Below the pieces are notes generated by a model. The model worked only from the letters and a program-made list of their open reading frames with translations. It made no database searches and was not told where the DNA came from. Positions 18,015 to 26,294 of a DNA stretch of 64,000 nt are shown one piece after another. The translations under genes and the position numbers were made by a program. The stretch is from contig JAVMKL010000276.1 in NCBI GenBank assembly GCA_031732875.1, positions 10,647 through 74,646 on the forward strand. The letters run 5' to 3'. Position 1 is the stretch's first letter. The number at the start of each line of letters is the position of its first letter. The stretch comes from JAVMKJ01 sp031732875. GTDB taxonomy: Bacteria; Pseudomonadota; Gammaproteobacteria; Competibacterales; Competibacteraceae.

Positions 18015-18177
18015 GGAGAGCCTCTCGCAGGGTCATCGCCTTCACATCGACCATGGATTGGCATTCTAGCAGCAAACCGCCGTCAACCCCGGTGGCGATA
18101 CGGTGGCAGGCCCGGTTTCAATAACTACACTTGTGAAGTTTGAGCCCCACGTAATGCTCGGACCATCAGGAGGCGAC

Positions 18178-18711
18178 ATGAAGTTCCTGCTCCGCATCTC
18201 GGCGGCCATCGACGCCATCAACACGGCGATCGGCCGCTGGATGATCTGGTTGATCCTGTGCTGCGTCCTGATCAGCGCCCTGACCGCCACCCTGCGTTAC
18301 GTATTCAGTTGGGGCTCGAACGCCCTGCTGGAATCGCAATGGTTCATGTTCGGGCTGGTGTTCCTGTTCTGCTCGGCGTGGACCCTGCGGGAAGGCGGCC
18401 ACGTTCGCATCGACATCCTGTCCTCCAAGCTGCCGCCGGTCGCCCGGATCTGGATCGACATCCTCGGCGGACTGCTGTTCCTGCTGCCGGTCTGCCTGTT
18501 GATCGCCGTGGACTCCTGGAATTTCTTCCTGATTGCCTACCAAACCCGCGAGGCTTCGTCGAATCCCGGTGGACTGATCTGGTGGCCGATCAAGCTGGCG
18601 ATTCCAGCCGCTTTTGTCCTGCTCAGCCTGCAAGGTCTGTCGGAGACCATCAAGAACATCGCGGTGCTGACCGGCCACCGGCCCATGCCCGGATTCAAGG
18701 CGGGGCACTGA
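18178..18711 (+). CDS. TRAP transporter small membrane subunit (DctQ-type)
   Basis: 177 residues from the ATG at 18178, preceded by CAGGAGG at 18167-18173; a longer frame from 18103 would lack that site. Four membrane segments are visible (about residues 20-40, 55-75, 93-118, 140-160). It carries a DctQ-family core (ALLESQWFMFGLVFLFCSAW, HVRIDILSSKLPP). It is the small integral subunit that pairs with the large permease to import a substrate delivered by a periplasmic binding protein, driven by Na+ or H+. The large subunit starts 1 bp after its stop. The class looks like the mannitol/chloroaromatic-compound TRAP group. Confidence 0.9.
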   Translation: MKFLLRISAAIDAINTAIGRWMIWLILCCVLISALTATLRYVFSWGSNALLESQWFMFGLVFLFCSAWTLREGGHVRIDILSSKLPPVARIWIDILGGLLFLLPVCLLIAVDSWNFFLIAYQTREASSNPGGLIWWPIKLAIPAAFVLLSLQGLSETIKNIAVLTGHRPMPGFKAGH

Positions 18712-18712
18712 C

Positions 18713-20179
18713 GTGGCCGAATTCCTGACCGCCAACATGGCGCCGATCATGTTTTCGGCGCTGATCGTGTTCCTGCTGATCGGCTATCCGGTCGCCTTCT
18801 CGCTGGCGGCGGTCGGCATGGTCTTCGGGCTGATCGGCATCGAACTCGGCTTGCTCACCCCGAACCTGCTGCAAGCCTTCCCGGATCGGGTCTTCGGCAT
18901 CATGAAGAATGAAATCCTGCTGGCGATCCCGTTTTTCACTTTCATGGGCCTGGTACTGGAGCGCAGCGGCATGGCCGAAGACCTGCTGGACACCATCGGC
19001 CAGTTGTTCGGCGGCATTCGCGGCGGGCTGGCTTACGCGGTGATCTTTGTTGGCGCCCTGCTGGCCGCCACCACTGGGGTGGTCGCCGCCTCGGTCATCG
19101 CCATGGGGCTGATCTCGCTGCCGATCATGCTGCGCTACGGCTACGACCGGGCGCTGGCCTCCGGGGTGATCGCCGCCTCGGGTACCCTGGCGCAGATCAT
19201 CCCGCCTTCGCTGGTGCTGATCGTGATGGCCGACGTGCTCGGCCGCTCGGTGGGCGACATGTACAAGGGTGCCTTCATACCCGGCTTCGTGCTAACCGGC
19301 TTGTATGTTCTGTGGGTACTGGGAAACACGATTTTCCGGCCGCACACTGCTCCAGCCCTGCCCTTGGAAGCCCGCACCCTGCGCGGCTGGGCGCTGGCCT
19401 GGCGGGTGGTGGTGGCGATCATCCCGCCGCTGTTGCTGATCTTCCTGGTGCTCGGCAGCATCTTCATCGGCTGGGCCACCCCCACCGAGGGCGGCGCGCT
19501 GGGCGCGGTCGGCGCACTGGGACTGGCGCTGGGCAAGGGCAAATTGAACCGCAAGCTGCTGATCGAAGCCATGGCCGCCACCGCCAGGATCACCAGCTTC
19601 GTGATCTTCATCCTGATCGGCTCCAGCGTGTTCAGTCTGGTGTTTCGCGGAGTCAACGGCGACTTGTGGGTGGAACACCTGTTGCTCGACCTGCCAGGGG
19701 GTCAGTTGGGCTTCCTCATCGTGGTCAACACCCTGGTGTTCCTGCTGGCGTTCTTCCTGGATTTTTTCGAGATCAGCTTCATCATCCTGCCGCTGCTGGC
19801 ACCGGTGGCGGACAAGTTGGGCATCGATCTGGTCTGGTTCGGCATCCTGCTGGGCGTGAACATGCAGACCTCGTTCATGCACCCGCCGTTCGGCTTCGCC
19901 CTGTTCTATCTGCGCAGCGTCGCACCCTCAGCGGTACGCACCGTCGACATCTACTGGGGCGCGGTGCCGTTCGTCGTCATCCAGGTTATCGTGGTCGGGC
20001 TGATCATTGCCTTCCCGGCGCTGGTCACCGTCGGTCTCGACCGACCGGTGCATTCGGGCGAGCCGGCACCGGTGCAAATCCTGGCGCCCCAGGACGATCA
20101 GGGCGGTTCTGGGTCGGATGCTCCGCCGGAGGACGCGTCCGATCTGTTCGAGCGGATCGCGCCCAAGCGTCAGGAGTAG
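18713..20179 (+). CDS. TRAP transporter large permease subunit (DctM-type)
   Basis: 488 residues starting at GTG (18713), directly after the DctQ-type gene. It has about 12 membrane segments and the DctM signature stretches: ALIVFLLIGYPVAFSLAAVG at the start, EILLAIPFFTFMGLVLERSG, ASGTLAQIIPPSLVLIVMAD and the repeat half GWATPTEGGALGAVGALG. It has a conserved MHPPFGFALFYLRSVAP and a hydrophilic C-terminal tail. It forms the transport channel of the tripartite system. The binding protein gene lies next to it but on the opposite strand (convergent), so the three genes are not one operon. Confidence 0.94.
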   Translation: MAEFLTANMAPIMFSALIVFLLIGYPVAFSLAAVGMVFGLIGIELGLLTPNLLQAFPDRVFGIMKNEILLAIPFFTFMGLVLERSGMAEDLLDTIGQLFGGIRGGLAYAVIFVGALLAATTGVVAASVIAMGLISLPIMLRYGYDRALASGVIAASGTLAQIIPPSLVLIVMADVLGRSVGDMYKGAFIPGFVLTGLYVLWVLGNTIFRPHTAPALPLEARTLRGWALAWRVVVAIIPPLLLIFLVLGSIFIGWATPTEGGALGAVGALGLALGKGKLNRKLLIEAMAATARITSFVIFILIGSSVFSLVFRGVNGDLWVEHLLLDLPGGQLGFLIVVNTLVFLLAFFLDFFEISFIILPLLAPVADKLGIDLVWFGILLGVNMQTSFMHPPFGFALFYLRSVAPSAVRTVDIYWGAVPFVVIQVIVVGLIIAFPALVTVGLDRPVHSGEPAPVQILAPQDDQGGSGSDAPPEDASDLFERIAPKRQE

Positions 20180-20188
20180 CGCCTGTTT

Positions 20189-20229
20189 TCCCCTCATCCT
20201 CATCTCTTTCCTCTGGTGGGAGAGGGGGA
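20189..20229. repeat. CCCTC/GAGGG palindromic repeat between convergent TRAP genes
   Basis: A CCCCTCATCC-type arm and a GGTGGGAGAGGGGG arm form an imperfect hairpin between the ends of the permease and binding-protein genes. It resembles the hairpin after hemY and the ones inside the Hsp70 gene and may end transcription from both sides. Confidence 0.5.
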
Positions 20230-20246
20230 ATTCGGCTTGGCCAGCG

Positions 20247-21347
20247 CTATTTCTTCGCGCGCAACTGTGCCTGCATGAAATTCGCCAGGGTATTTTCCGC
20301 CAGCCCCATCCAGATATCCGAGACCTGCTGGAAATCGCGCATCGAATCGTAAATTTTCTTGAAATCCGGATTTTTGGCGGATTCCTCGGCGAAAATCTTC
20401 TGCGCCGCTTCATAAGCGGCCTTCATCGCATCGTCAGGATAACGCTTGAGCTGGGCGCCATTCTGCACCAACCGCTGGATAGCAGGCGGATTCTTGGCGT
20501 CATAGTTCGCCAGCATCCGGACATTGGCCTCGGCGGCGGCGGTCTCGAATGCCGTCTGATACGCCTTGGGTAGTTTGTCCCATTGTTCCTTGTTGACGTA
20601 GAACGAGATCATTGGCCCCGGCTCCCACCAAGCCGGGTAGTAATAGAACTTGGCGACCTTGTAGAACCCCAGCTTTTCGTCGTCGTAAGGCCCGACCCAC
20701 TCGGCGGCATCAATCGCGCCGCGTTCCAGCGCCGGATAAATTTCTGGACCCGGCAGCAATTGCGGCACTGCGCCCAGCGCCAGGAACACCTCCGCGCCGA
20801 AGCCGGGAATCCGGATCTTCAAACCCTTGAGGTCGTCCAGTGATTTGATTTCCTTGCGAAACCAACCCCCCATCTGGGTACCGGTATTGCCACCGGGGAA
20901 ATTGACGATATTGTATTTGGCAAAGAATTCGCGAAATAGCGCAAGGCCGTCACCATAGTAGTACCAGGCATTCATCTGCCGGGCGTTCAGGCCGAACGGA
21001 ATCGTGGTATCAAGGGAAAACGTCTTGTTCTTGCCATGGTAGTAATAGCCACAGGTGTGGCCACACTCCACGGTATTCTGCTGCACGGCGTCCAGTACCC
21101 CGTTCGGCGGCACGATCTCGCCACCGGCGAACGCGCGGATTTCAAACTTGCCCTCCGTGATCTCGGCGATGCGCTTGGTCAGCAGCTCGCTGGCGCCATA
21201 AAGGGTATCCAGGCTCTTGGGAAAACTCGACGCCAGCCGCCATTTGAGGGTGGGCAGGGCTTCCGCCCGGGTGATGGCGGGAACGGCGGCCGTTCCGGCG
21301 GCGGCCAGACCCAGTCCGGCTTTCTTGATGAACTCGCGACGCTGCAT
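20247..21347 (-). CDS. TRAP transporter substrate-binding protein (DctP family, FcbT1-like)
   Basis: 366 residues. The N-terminus has a twin-arginine signal (RREFIKKAG, then GLAAAGTAAVPAITRAEA), so the folded protein is exported to the periplasm. The mature protein has the DctP fold, with KWRLASSFPKSLDTLYGASE, a ligand-region GLKIRIPGFGAEVF near residue 190 and EWVGPYDDEKLGFYKVAKFY near 236. The length and the WVGPYDD block resemble the binding proteins of the mannitol/chloroaromatic TRAP group, which often bind 2-oxo acids. Substrate not determinable. It is convergent with the permease genes. Confidence 0.92.
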   Translation of the reverse strand: MQRREFIKKAGLGLAAAGTAAVPAITRAEALPTLKWRLASSFPKSLDTLYGASELLTKRIAEITEGKFEIRAFAGGEIVPPNGVLDAVQQNTVECGHTCGYYYHGKNKTFSLDTTIPFGLNARQMNAWYYYGDGLALFREFFAKYNIVNFPGGNTGTQMGGWFRKEIKSLDDLKGLKIRIPGFGAEVFLALGAVPQLLPGPEIYPALERGAIDAAEWVGPYDDEKLGFYKVAKFYYYPAWWEPGPMISFYVNKEQWDKLPKAYQTAFETAAAEANVRMLANYDAKNPPAIQRLVQNGAQLKRYPDDAMKAAYEAAQKIFAEESAKNPDFKKIYDSMRDFQQVSDIWMGLAENTLANFMQAQLRAKK

Positions 21348-21435
21348 GCTTTCCTCCCAAGGTTGGTATCAGCGGTATCTCGAAGTATGGAATACCACAG
21401 TGGGCATTCAACCCTTTGGACTTACGTCCGTCCGC

Positions 21436-21777
21436 TCACCAGCGTAGCAGAACCCAGGCTGGAATCAGCATCCCGCTCTGCAAATCGTTTTGGCGGGTTT
21501 CCATATTGCCATCGCCATCGGTATCCACCAGATAATACGATACGCCCTTGGCGGGATTGACCTTGATCATGTACAGCACCCCACCGGCGCGATATTCCTC
21601 AATGGTGCCCCGATCGCCAAGGTTACGAATGGTGATCTCCGGAGCCGGCACGTTCTGGGTCCGGGAAGCATCGGGGGGACCGTCAGGGATCGGTTCCAGA
21701 CCGGCCGGTTTCGAAGCGTCTTGAGCCCAAGCCAGGCCCGACGCCAGCAACAACGGAATCAACAACCGCGAACGCAT
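21436..21777 (-). CDS. DUF2782 domain-containing exported protein
   Basis: 113 residues with an N-terminal signal peptide (MRSRLLIPLLLASGLAWAQD, probable cleavage after WAQ or GLA). The mature part matches DUF2782: EITIRNLGDRGTIEEYRAGG, then LYMIKVNPAKGVSYYLVDTD, and a terminal IPAWVLLRW. The family is a small periplasmic protein of unknown function common in gammaproteobacteria. It lies alone between the binding-protein gene and the Mut7-C gene, all on the minus strand. Confidence 0.85.
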   Translation of the reverse strand: MRSRLLIPLLLASGLAWAQDASKPAGLEPIPDGPPDASRTQNVPAPEITIRNLGDRGTIEEYRAGGVLYMIKVNPAKGVSYYLVDTDGDGNMETRQNDLQSGMLIPAWVLLRW

Positions 21778-21849
21778 GGATGTTCCTTGAGAAGGGTTGG
21801 CGTGATGGAAGGGGCCGGTCCCACCGCTCCGACGGGCCAGCGCCCGCCA

Positions 21850-22722
21850 TCATTTCCCAGCACCGGCGATTTGTCCAGTTGCCGGCGCATCGCCGCCGGC
21901 GCGAGCGCGGAGCTGGTCGATGAACCGTCGGATGTTCGGCGCATGGCTGCCTTCCCAGTACAGTTGGCCGCATTTGTCGCATTCCCGGAAGTCCTCGACT
22001 TGACGGCGGGTTTCCGGCAACAGGCGATCCACAATCCGGTGCTTGGGGGTCACCGCCAACAAGCCGTTGCAACGGACGCAACGTTGAAACGGCCGCATGG
22101 CCTGGTAAAGATCCAGGCGATCCATGATCTCCTCGACCTGCTGGCGCGGATCGGTCGCCCGCACGAAATAGCCATGGGTCACCACCGCGCGCTTCAACAG
22201 ATCGCGATCACGGGTCAGCAGAATCCGCCGCTCCGAACTCGCCAGATTCGCCAGCTCGGCATCGTCGTAGTCGTTGCGGTAGAGTGCGTCGAATCCCAGC
22301 AGCCGCAGATAGCGCGCCAGCTTGCCGAGATGCACGTCCAGTACGAACCGGATCACCCGCAGGGGGCGCGGTCGGACCCGGCTCACCGGCAGAATGTCGA
22401 AGGTCTCGAACATCGGATAGACGCTGATCCGGTCGCCATCCCGGACAATGTAGGAAAAATCCACTGAATCACCGTTCACCAGAATCAGATCGATTTCGGT
22501 GTGCGGAACGCCGAGCGCCTCGATCATGTCCTTGATCGAAGCCCGTCGCTGAAATTCGTGACTGAATTGGACCTTGCGCTGCTCCGGTGGCAGGAAATCG
22601 TTCAGTTCCTCGTAGAACCGGATGGAGCATCTGTTGTTCGATACCGTTCGGACAACCTCCCCGAGGTGATGATCGACCGATGTCGAGGGGCTGGAAGGCG
22701 GGTTTCGAACGGGATCGATCAT
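21850..22722 (-). CDS. Mut7-C RNAse domain protein with ubiquitin-like N-terminus
   Basis: 290 residues from the ATG at 22722, which overlaps the rlmB stop by 4 bp (ATGA); a longer frame upstream is antisense-like. Residues about 15-100 resemble the Ub-Mut7C MoaD/ThiS-like fold (CSIRFYEELNDFLPPEQRKV, LILVNGDSVDFSYIVRDGDR). The Mut7-C PIN-like nuclease domain follows (RFVLDVHLGKLARYLRLLGF, then LASSERRILLTRDRDLL). It ends in a zinc ribbon with RCVRC and CDKCG. Such proteins are probable RNA-processing nucleases; direct evidence for the bacterial members is thin. Confidence 0.88.
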   Translation of the reverse strand: MIDPVRNPPSSPSTSVDHHLGEVVRTVSNNRCSIRFYEELNDFLPPEQRKVQFSHEFQRRASIKDMIEALGVPHTEIDLILVNGDSVDFSYIVRDGDRISVYPMFETFDILPVSRVRPRPLRVIRFVLDVHLGKLARYLRLLGFDALYRNDYDDAELANLASSERRILLTRDRDLLKRAVVTHGYFVRATDPRQQVEEIMDRLDLYQAMRPFQRCVRCNGLLAVTPKHRIVDRLLPETRRQVEDFRECDKCGQLYWEGSHAPNIRRFIDQLRARAGGDAPATGQIAGAGK

Positions 22723-23471
22723 CCTTTCACCCGGCGCTGCCGTCGCGCCTCGAACAGAAAGACGCCTGCCGCCACCGATACATTCAGGCTTTCCACTCCC
22801 CCTTCGGCCATCGGAATCCGCGCTAGCCGGTCGCAAACCTCGCGGGTCAGGCGCCGCAAACCCTTCTCTTCCGCGCCCAGCACGATGGCGGTCGGCGGAG
22901 TGAAATCTACCTCGTAAAGCGTGTCGCGGGCTTCACCGGCCGCGCCGACGAGCCACACACCCCGCTCCCGCAAGTCGCGCAACGCCCGTGCCAGATTGGT
23001 GACCGACACGAACGGCACGATTTCCGCCGCCCCGCACGCCACCTTGCGCACCGTCGCGTTCGGGCCAGCGGCCCGGTCGGCGGGCGCGATCACCGCATGG
23101 ACGCCGGCTGCCGCCGCGCTGCGCAGGCAGGCGCCGAGATTGTGCGGGTCCTGCACGCCGTCCAGCACCAGCAGCAACGGTGCTCCCGCCACAGTCTCCA
23201 ACAGCGCCGGCAAATCGGCCTCGTCATGGATTCGCTGCCGGACCGTCAGCCGGGCGATAACACCCTGATGGCGGACGCCGCCGCTCAGCCGGTCCAACTC
23301 TGCCCGGTCGGCCCGCCGAACCGACACTGCCCGGTTGGCCGCCTCGTCCATCAACACCTGGATTCGCGCATCGTACCTGCGGTACTCCACCCACAGCTCG
23401 GTCACTTGTTCGGGTTCGTACTTCAGCGCCGCCGCCACTGCGTGCAGCCCGTGGATCAGTTGCTCGGCCAC
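22719..23471 (-). CDS. rlmB: 23S rRNA (guanosine-2'-O-)-methyltransferase RlmB
   Basis: 250 residues, the usual size. SpoU/TrmH-family SPOUT methyltransferase that methylates the ribose of G2251 (E. coli numbering) in 23S rRNA. The N-terminal L30e-like substrate domain begins EQLIHGLHAVAAALKYEPEQ. The SPOUT knot motifs are LVLDGVQDPHNLGACLRSA near residue 100, AIVLGAEEKGLRRLTREVCD near 200 and IPMAEGGVESLNVSVAAG near 220. It follows rnr after 11 bp on the same strand, the standard rnr-rlmB pair. Confidence 0.95.
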   Translation of the reverse strand: MAEQLIHGLHAVAAALKYEPEQVTELWVEYRRYDARIQVLMDEAANRAVSVRRADRAELDRLSGGVRHQGVIARLTVRQRIHDEADLPALLETVAGAPLLLVLDGVQDPHNLGACLRSAAAAGVHAVIAPADRAAGPNATVRKVACGAAEIVPFVSVTNLARALRDLRERGVWLVGAAGEARDTLYEVDFTPPTAIVLGAEEKGLRRLTREVCDRLARIPMAEGGVESLNVSVAAGVFLFEARRQRRVKG

Positions 23472-23482
23472 GGCGTTATTCC

Positions 23483-25723
23483 TTATTCCTTTCGCCGCCG
23501 ACCCGGGTAGCGACCGCGCCGCGCCGACTCACCCCGGCCGGTTTCCACCGGTTCAAAATCGATCTTGCGCTCGTCCAGATCCACCCGCGTCACCCGCACC
23601 CGGAGGCTGTCGCCCAGACGATAGACCTGCCCGGAACGCTCGCCGTGCAGGCGATGGCCGACCGGATCGAAATGATAGTAGTCGTTCCGCAACGACGTCA
23701 CATGCACCAGCCCTTCCACGAACACCCCGCGCAGTTCCACGAATAGCCCGAAGCCGGTCACCCCGGTGATGATGCCGTCGAACACCTGGCCGACCTTGTC
23801 CAACATGTATTCGCACTTCAGCCATTCCACCGCATCGCGCACCGCCTCGTCGGCCCGACGTTCGGTCATCGAGCAGTGTTCGCCCAGCCCGATCAGTTCG
23901 GCATGGTTACAGGGGAAATCTATCGCCTTGCCGCCGTTCAGTGCATGGCGGATCGCGCGATGTACCTGCAAGTCGGGATAGCGGCGGATCGGGGAGGTAA
24001 AATGGGCGTAGGCGTCCAGCGCCAGCCCGAAATGGCCGACGTTGCCAGGAACGTAAATCGCTTGGGCCAGCGAGCGCAGCATTACGGTCTGGATCAGATG
24101 GGCGTCCGGCCGGTCGCGGACCCGCTCCAACAGCCGGGTGTAATCCAATGGCGAGGGTTTCTCGCCGCCGCCCAGTCCCAGTCCCAGTTCGCCCAGAAAG
24201 GCCCGCAACTTGTTCAGCCGGTCCTCGGTCGGTCCCTCGTGAATGCGGTACAAACCCGGCATTTTCTGACGTTGCAGAAAGCGCGCGGCGGCGACATTGG
24301 CCGCGATCATGCACTCCTCGATCAACCGGTGAGCGTCGTTGCGCTCGGTCGGTAGAATGCGCTCGATCTTGCGTTCCGCGCTGTATTCGATCACCGTTTC
24401 CTGGGTGTCGAAATCCATCGCTCCACGCTGTTCCCGTGTCGCCCGCAATAACTGATACAGTTCGTGCAGGCGGTCGAGATGGGGGACCAGTCCGGCGTAT
24501 TCGGCGCGGACACGGGGATCGCGGTCGGCGACGATGGCCGCCACGGTGTCGTAGGTCAGCCGGGCGTGGGAACGCATCACTGCCTCGGCGAAGCGGGAGC
24601 GAATGATGCGACCCTCGGGATTCAGGGTCATCTCGCAAACCATGCACAGCCGGTCCACCTCAGGATTGAGCGAACAGAGGCCGTTGGACAGTGCCTCGGG
24701 GAGCATCGGGATGGCCCGGTCCGGAAAGTAGACCGAGTTGCCACGCTTGCGTGCTTCCCGGTCCAGTGCCGTGCCGGGCCGTACGTACCAGGAAACATCA
24801 GCGATGGCCACCAGCAACCGCCAGTTGTGGCCGCGCCGCTCGCAATACACCGCGTCGTCGAAATCGCGGGCGGTGATACCGTCGATGGTCACCAGCGGCG
24901 TCCCGCGCAAATCCCAGCGACCCTGCACGGCGGATTCTGGCACCGAGTCGCCATGGCGACGCGCCTCTTCCAGTACCGCCGCCGGCCATTCCACCGGGAT
25001 ACCGTGGCTGGCGATGGCGATCCGCACCTCCATGCCCGGCGCCATGTGTTCGCCGAGCACCTCTTTTACCCGGCCCAGCGGCCGATTCTGGGCGCTGGGC
25101 TGTTCGAGCAGTTCGACGATGACGATCTGGCCGGCCCCGGCTTCGCCGCGCCCGTCGGGTGGCACGATGATGTCCTGATTGATCCGCTTGTTGTCGGGAA
25201 TGACGAAGCAGACGCCGCGCTCCTCGCAGAACCGCCCCACCACGGTCTCGGTGTTGCGCTCGATCACCTCGACCACCGCGCCCTCGCGGCGACCGCGATA
25301 GTCCACACCGATCACTCGGGCCACCGCCCGGTCGCCGTGCAACAGCTTGCGCATCTGCCGGGGCGACAGGAACAGGCTGTCGCCGCCCTCGTCGGGAATC
25401 AGGAAGCCGTGACCCTCGGCATGGCCGATTACCCGGCCGGTTACCAGATTCATCTTGGCGACCGGCCCGTACCCCTCGCGGCGGTTGCGGATCAGTTGCC
25501 CGTCCCGCTCCATCGCCCGCAGGCGGCGAGCCAAGGCTTCGATTTCCCAGTCGCCCTCCAGCCGCCATTCGGCGCGGAGTTCGTCCAGGGTCAGGGGCAT
25601 CCCGCGTTCTTCCAGAGTCTGGAGGATGAATTCACGGCTGGGGATCGACCGGCCGTATTTTTCCTGCTCCCGGGCGGCGAAGGGATCGACCTGCCGCCAG
25701 GAACCACGTTTTTTTTGCGTCAT
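23483..25723 (-). CDS. rnr: ribonuclease R
   Basis: 746 residues. A 3'-5' exoribonuclease that degrades structured RNA. In order: an N-terminal winged helix region (SREFILQTLEERGMPLTLDE), cold-shock domains (about 75-230), the RNB catalytic domain with DFDDAVYCERRG (metal-binding acids), VSWYVRPGTALDREARKRGN and YFPDRAIPMLPEALSNGLCS, then a C-terminal S1 domain (GIITGVTGFGLFVELRGVFV) and a short basic tail. It lacks the long lysine-rich tail of E. coli RNase R. Upstream lies the tRNA-Leu gene on the other strand. Confidence 0.96.
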   Translation of the reverse strand: MTQKKRGSWRQVDPFAAREQEKYGRSIPSREFILQTLEERGMPLTLDELRAEWRLEGDWEIEALARRLRAMERDGQLIRNRREGYGPVAKMNLVTGRVIGHAEGHGFLIPDEGGDSLFLSPRQMRKLLHGDRAVARVIGVDYRGRREGAVVEVIERNTETVVGRFCEERGVCFVIPDNKRINQDIIVPPDGRGEAGAGQIVIVELLEQPSAQNRPLGRVKEVLGEHMAPGMEVRIAIASHGIPVEWPAAVLEEARRHGDSVPESAVQGRWDLRGTPLVTIDGITARDFDDAVYCERRGHNWRLLVAIADVSWYVRPGTALDREARKRGNSVYFPDRAIPMLPEALSNGLCSLNPEVDRLCMVCEMTLNPEGRIIRSRFAEAVMRSHARLTYDTVAAIVADRDPRVRAEYAGLVPHLDRLHELYQLLRATREQRGAMDFDTQETVIEYSAERKIERILPTERNDAHRLIEECMIAANVAAARFLQRQKMPGLYRIHEGPTEDRLNKLRAFLGELGLGLGGGEKPSPLDYTRLLERVRDRPDAHLIQTVMLRSLAQAIYVPGNVGHFGLALDAYAHFTSPIRRYPDLQVHRAIRHALNGGKAIDFPCNHAELIGLGEHCSMTERRADEAVRDAVEWLKCEYMLDKVGQVFDGIITGVTGFGLFVELRGVFVEGLVHVTSLRNDYYHFDPVGHRLHGERSGQVYRLGDSLRVRVTRVDLDERKIDFEPVETGRGESARRGRYPGRRRKE

Positions 25724-25765
25724 TGAGAATTTATCTAATGGTTACAGAATGATGAAAGGGGAAGA

Positions 25766-25794
25766 TTGACAGGCTGATGGGCAATCCGTATAGT
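25766..25794 (+). promoter_or_regulatory. sigma70 promoter of tRNA-Leu
   Basis: TTGACA at 25766-25771 and TATAGT at 25789-25794 are separated by exactly 17 bp, a near-consensus promoter. The tRNA begins 39 bp after the -10 box, and a GC-rich discriminator follows the box, as expected for stringently controlled stable RNA. Confidence 0.85.
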
Positions 25795-25832
25795 TCGCCC
25801 CCGTTGTCGCCACAAGCGATCCGACCCCTCAA

Positions 25833-25919
25833 GCCGAAGTGGCGGAATTGGTAGACGCGCTAGGTTCAGGTCTTAGTTGGGGAAACCCAGTGGAGGTTCA
25901 AGTCCTCTCTTCGGCACCA
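25833..25919 (+). tRNA. tRNA-Leu (anticodon CAG)
   Basis: 87 nt with encoded CCA. The acceptor arms are GCCGAAG and CTTCGGC; the D-arm region is TGGCGGAATTGGTAGAC; the anticodon loop is TTCAGGT with CAG at 25867-25869; a long variable arm (class II tRNA) precedes the T arm GGTTCAAGTCC. It decodes CUG, the main leucine codon of this GC-rich genome. It stands alone, with its own promoter and terminator, between rnr and purA. Confidence 0.97.
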
Positions 25920-25929
25920 GATTCAGCAA

Positions 25930-25954
25930 GGCCCGGTCAATCGCCGGGCCTTTT
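25930..25954 (+). terminator. Rho-independent terminator of tRNA-Leu
   Basis: GGCCCGG and CCGGGCC pair around TCAATCG and are followed by TTTT. It starts 10 bases after the tRNA CCA end. Confidence 0.9.
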
Positions 25955-26290
25955 GCTTTGAGGGTCAGGTCAGGCGCGGCGCCTCCGATAGCACGGGAGA
26001 CCTTATACCATTCAAAGCTCCCGCTGTCGCCGGGTTAAGGAACAAGCCCAAGGGGGACGAGCACCGCCTTGCTTTCCCTGCATCCCGATCATGATTCGGC
26101 GTATCGGTAGCTGCTGGAGGCGCACGCAGTCCGCGTCCATCTGCGCCGGTTCAAGGACAAAGCGTACATCGCCAATAACTGTTCACTCTCCTCTCCTGTT
26201 TGCGGGAAAGACTCCTCCAACGCTTTTTTTCGCTATAACGTGCATGATTGGGTTATCTCTCAACCCGCAGGAGGGAAACTTCACAGAATG
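25955..26290. other. intergenic stretch with decayed coding remnants
   Basis: About 340 bp with no intact gene between the tRNA-Leu terminator and purA. Around 26070-26170 a plus-strand frame reads TALLSLHPDHDSAYR, a stop, then LLEAHAVRVHLRRFKDKAYI. It has the look of degraded protein sequence, but I cannot name the family. Sites next to tRNA genes are frequent integration targets, which could explain old insertions here. No attachment repeat of the tRNA end was found. Confidence 0.4.
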
Positions 26291-26294
26291 CCGC

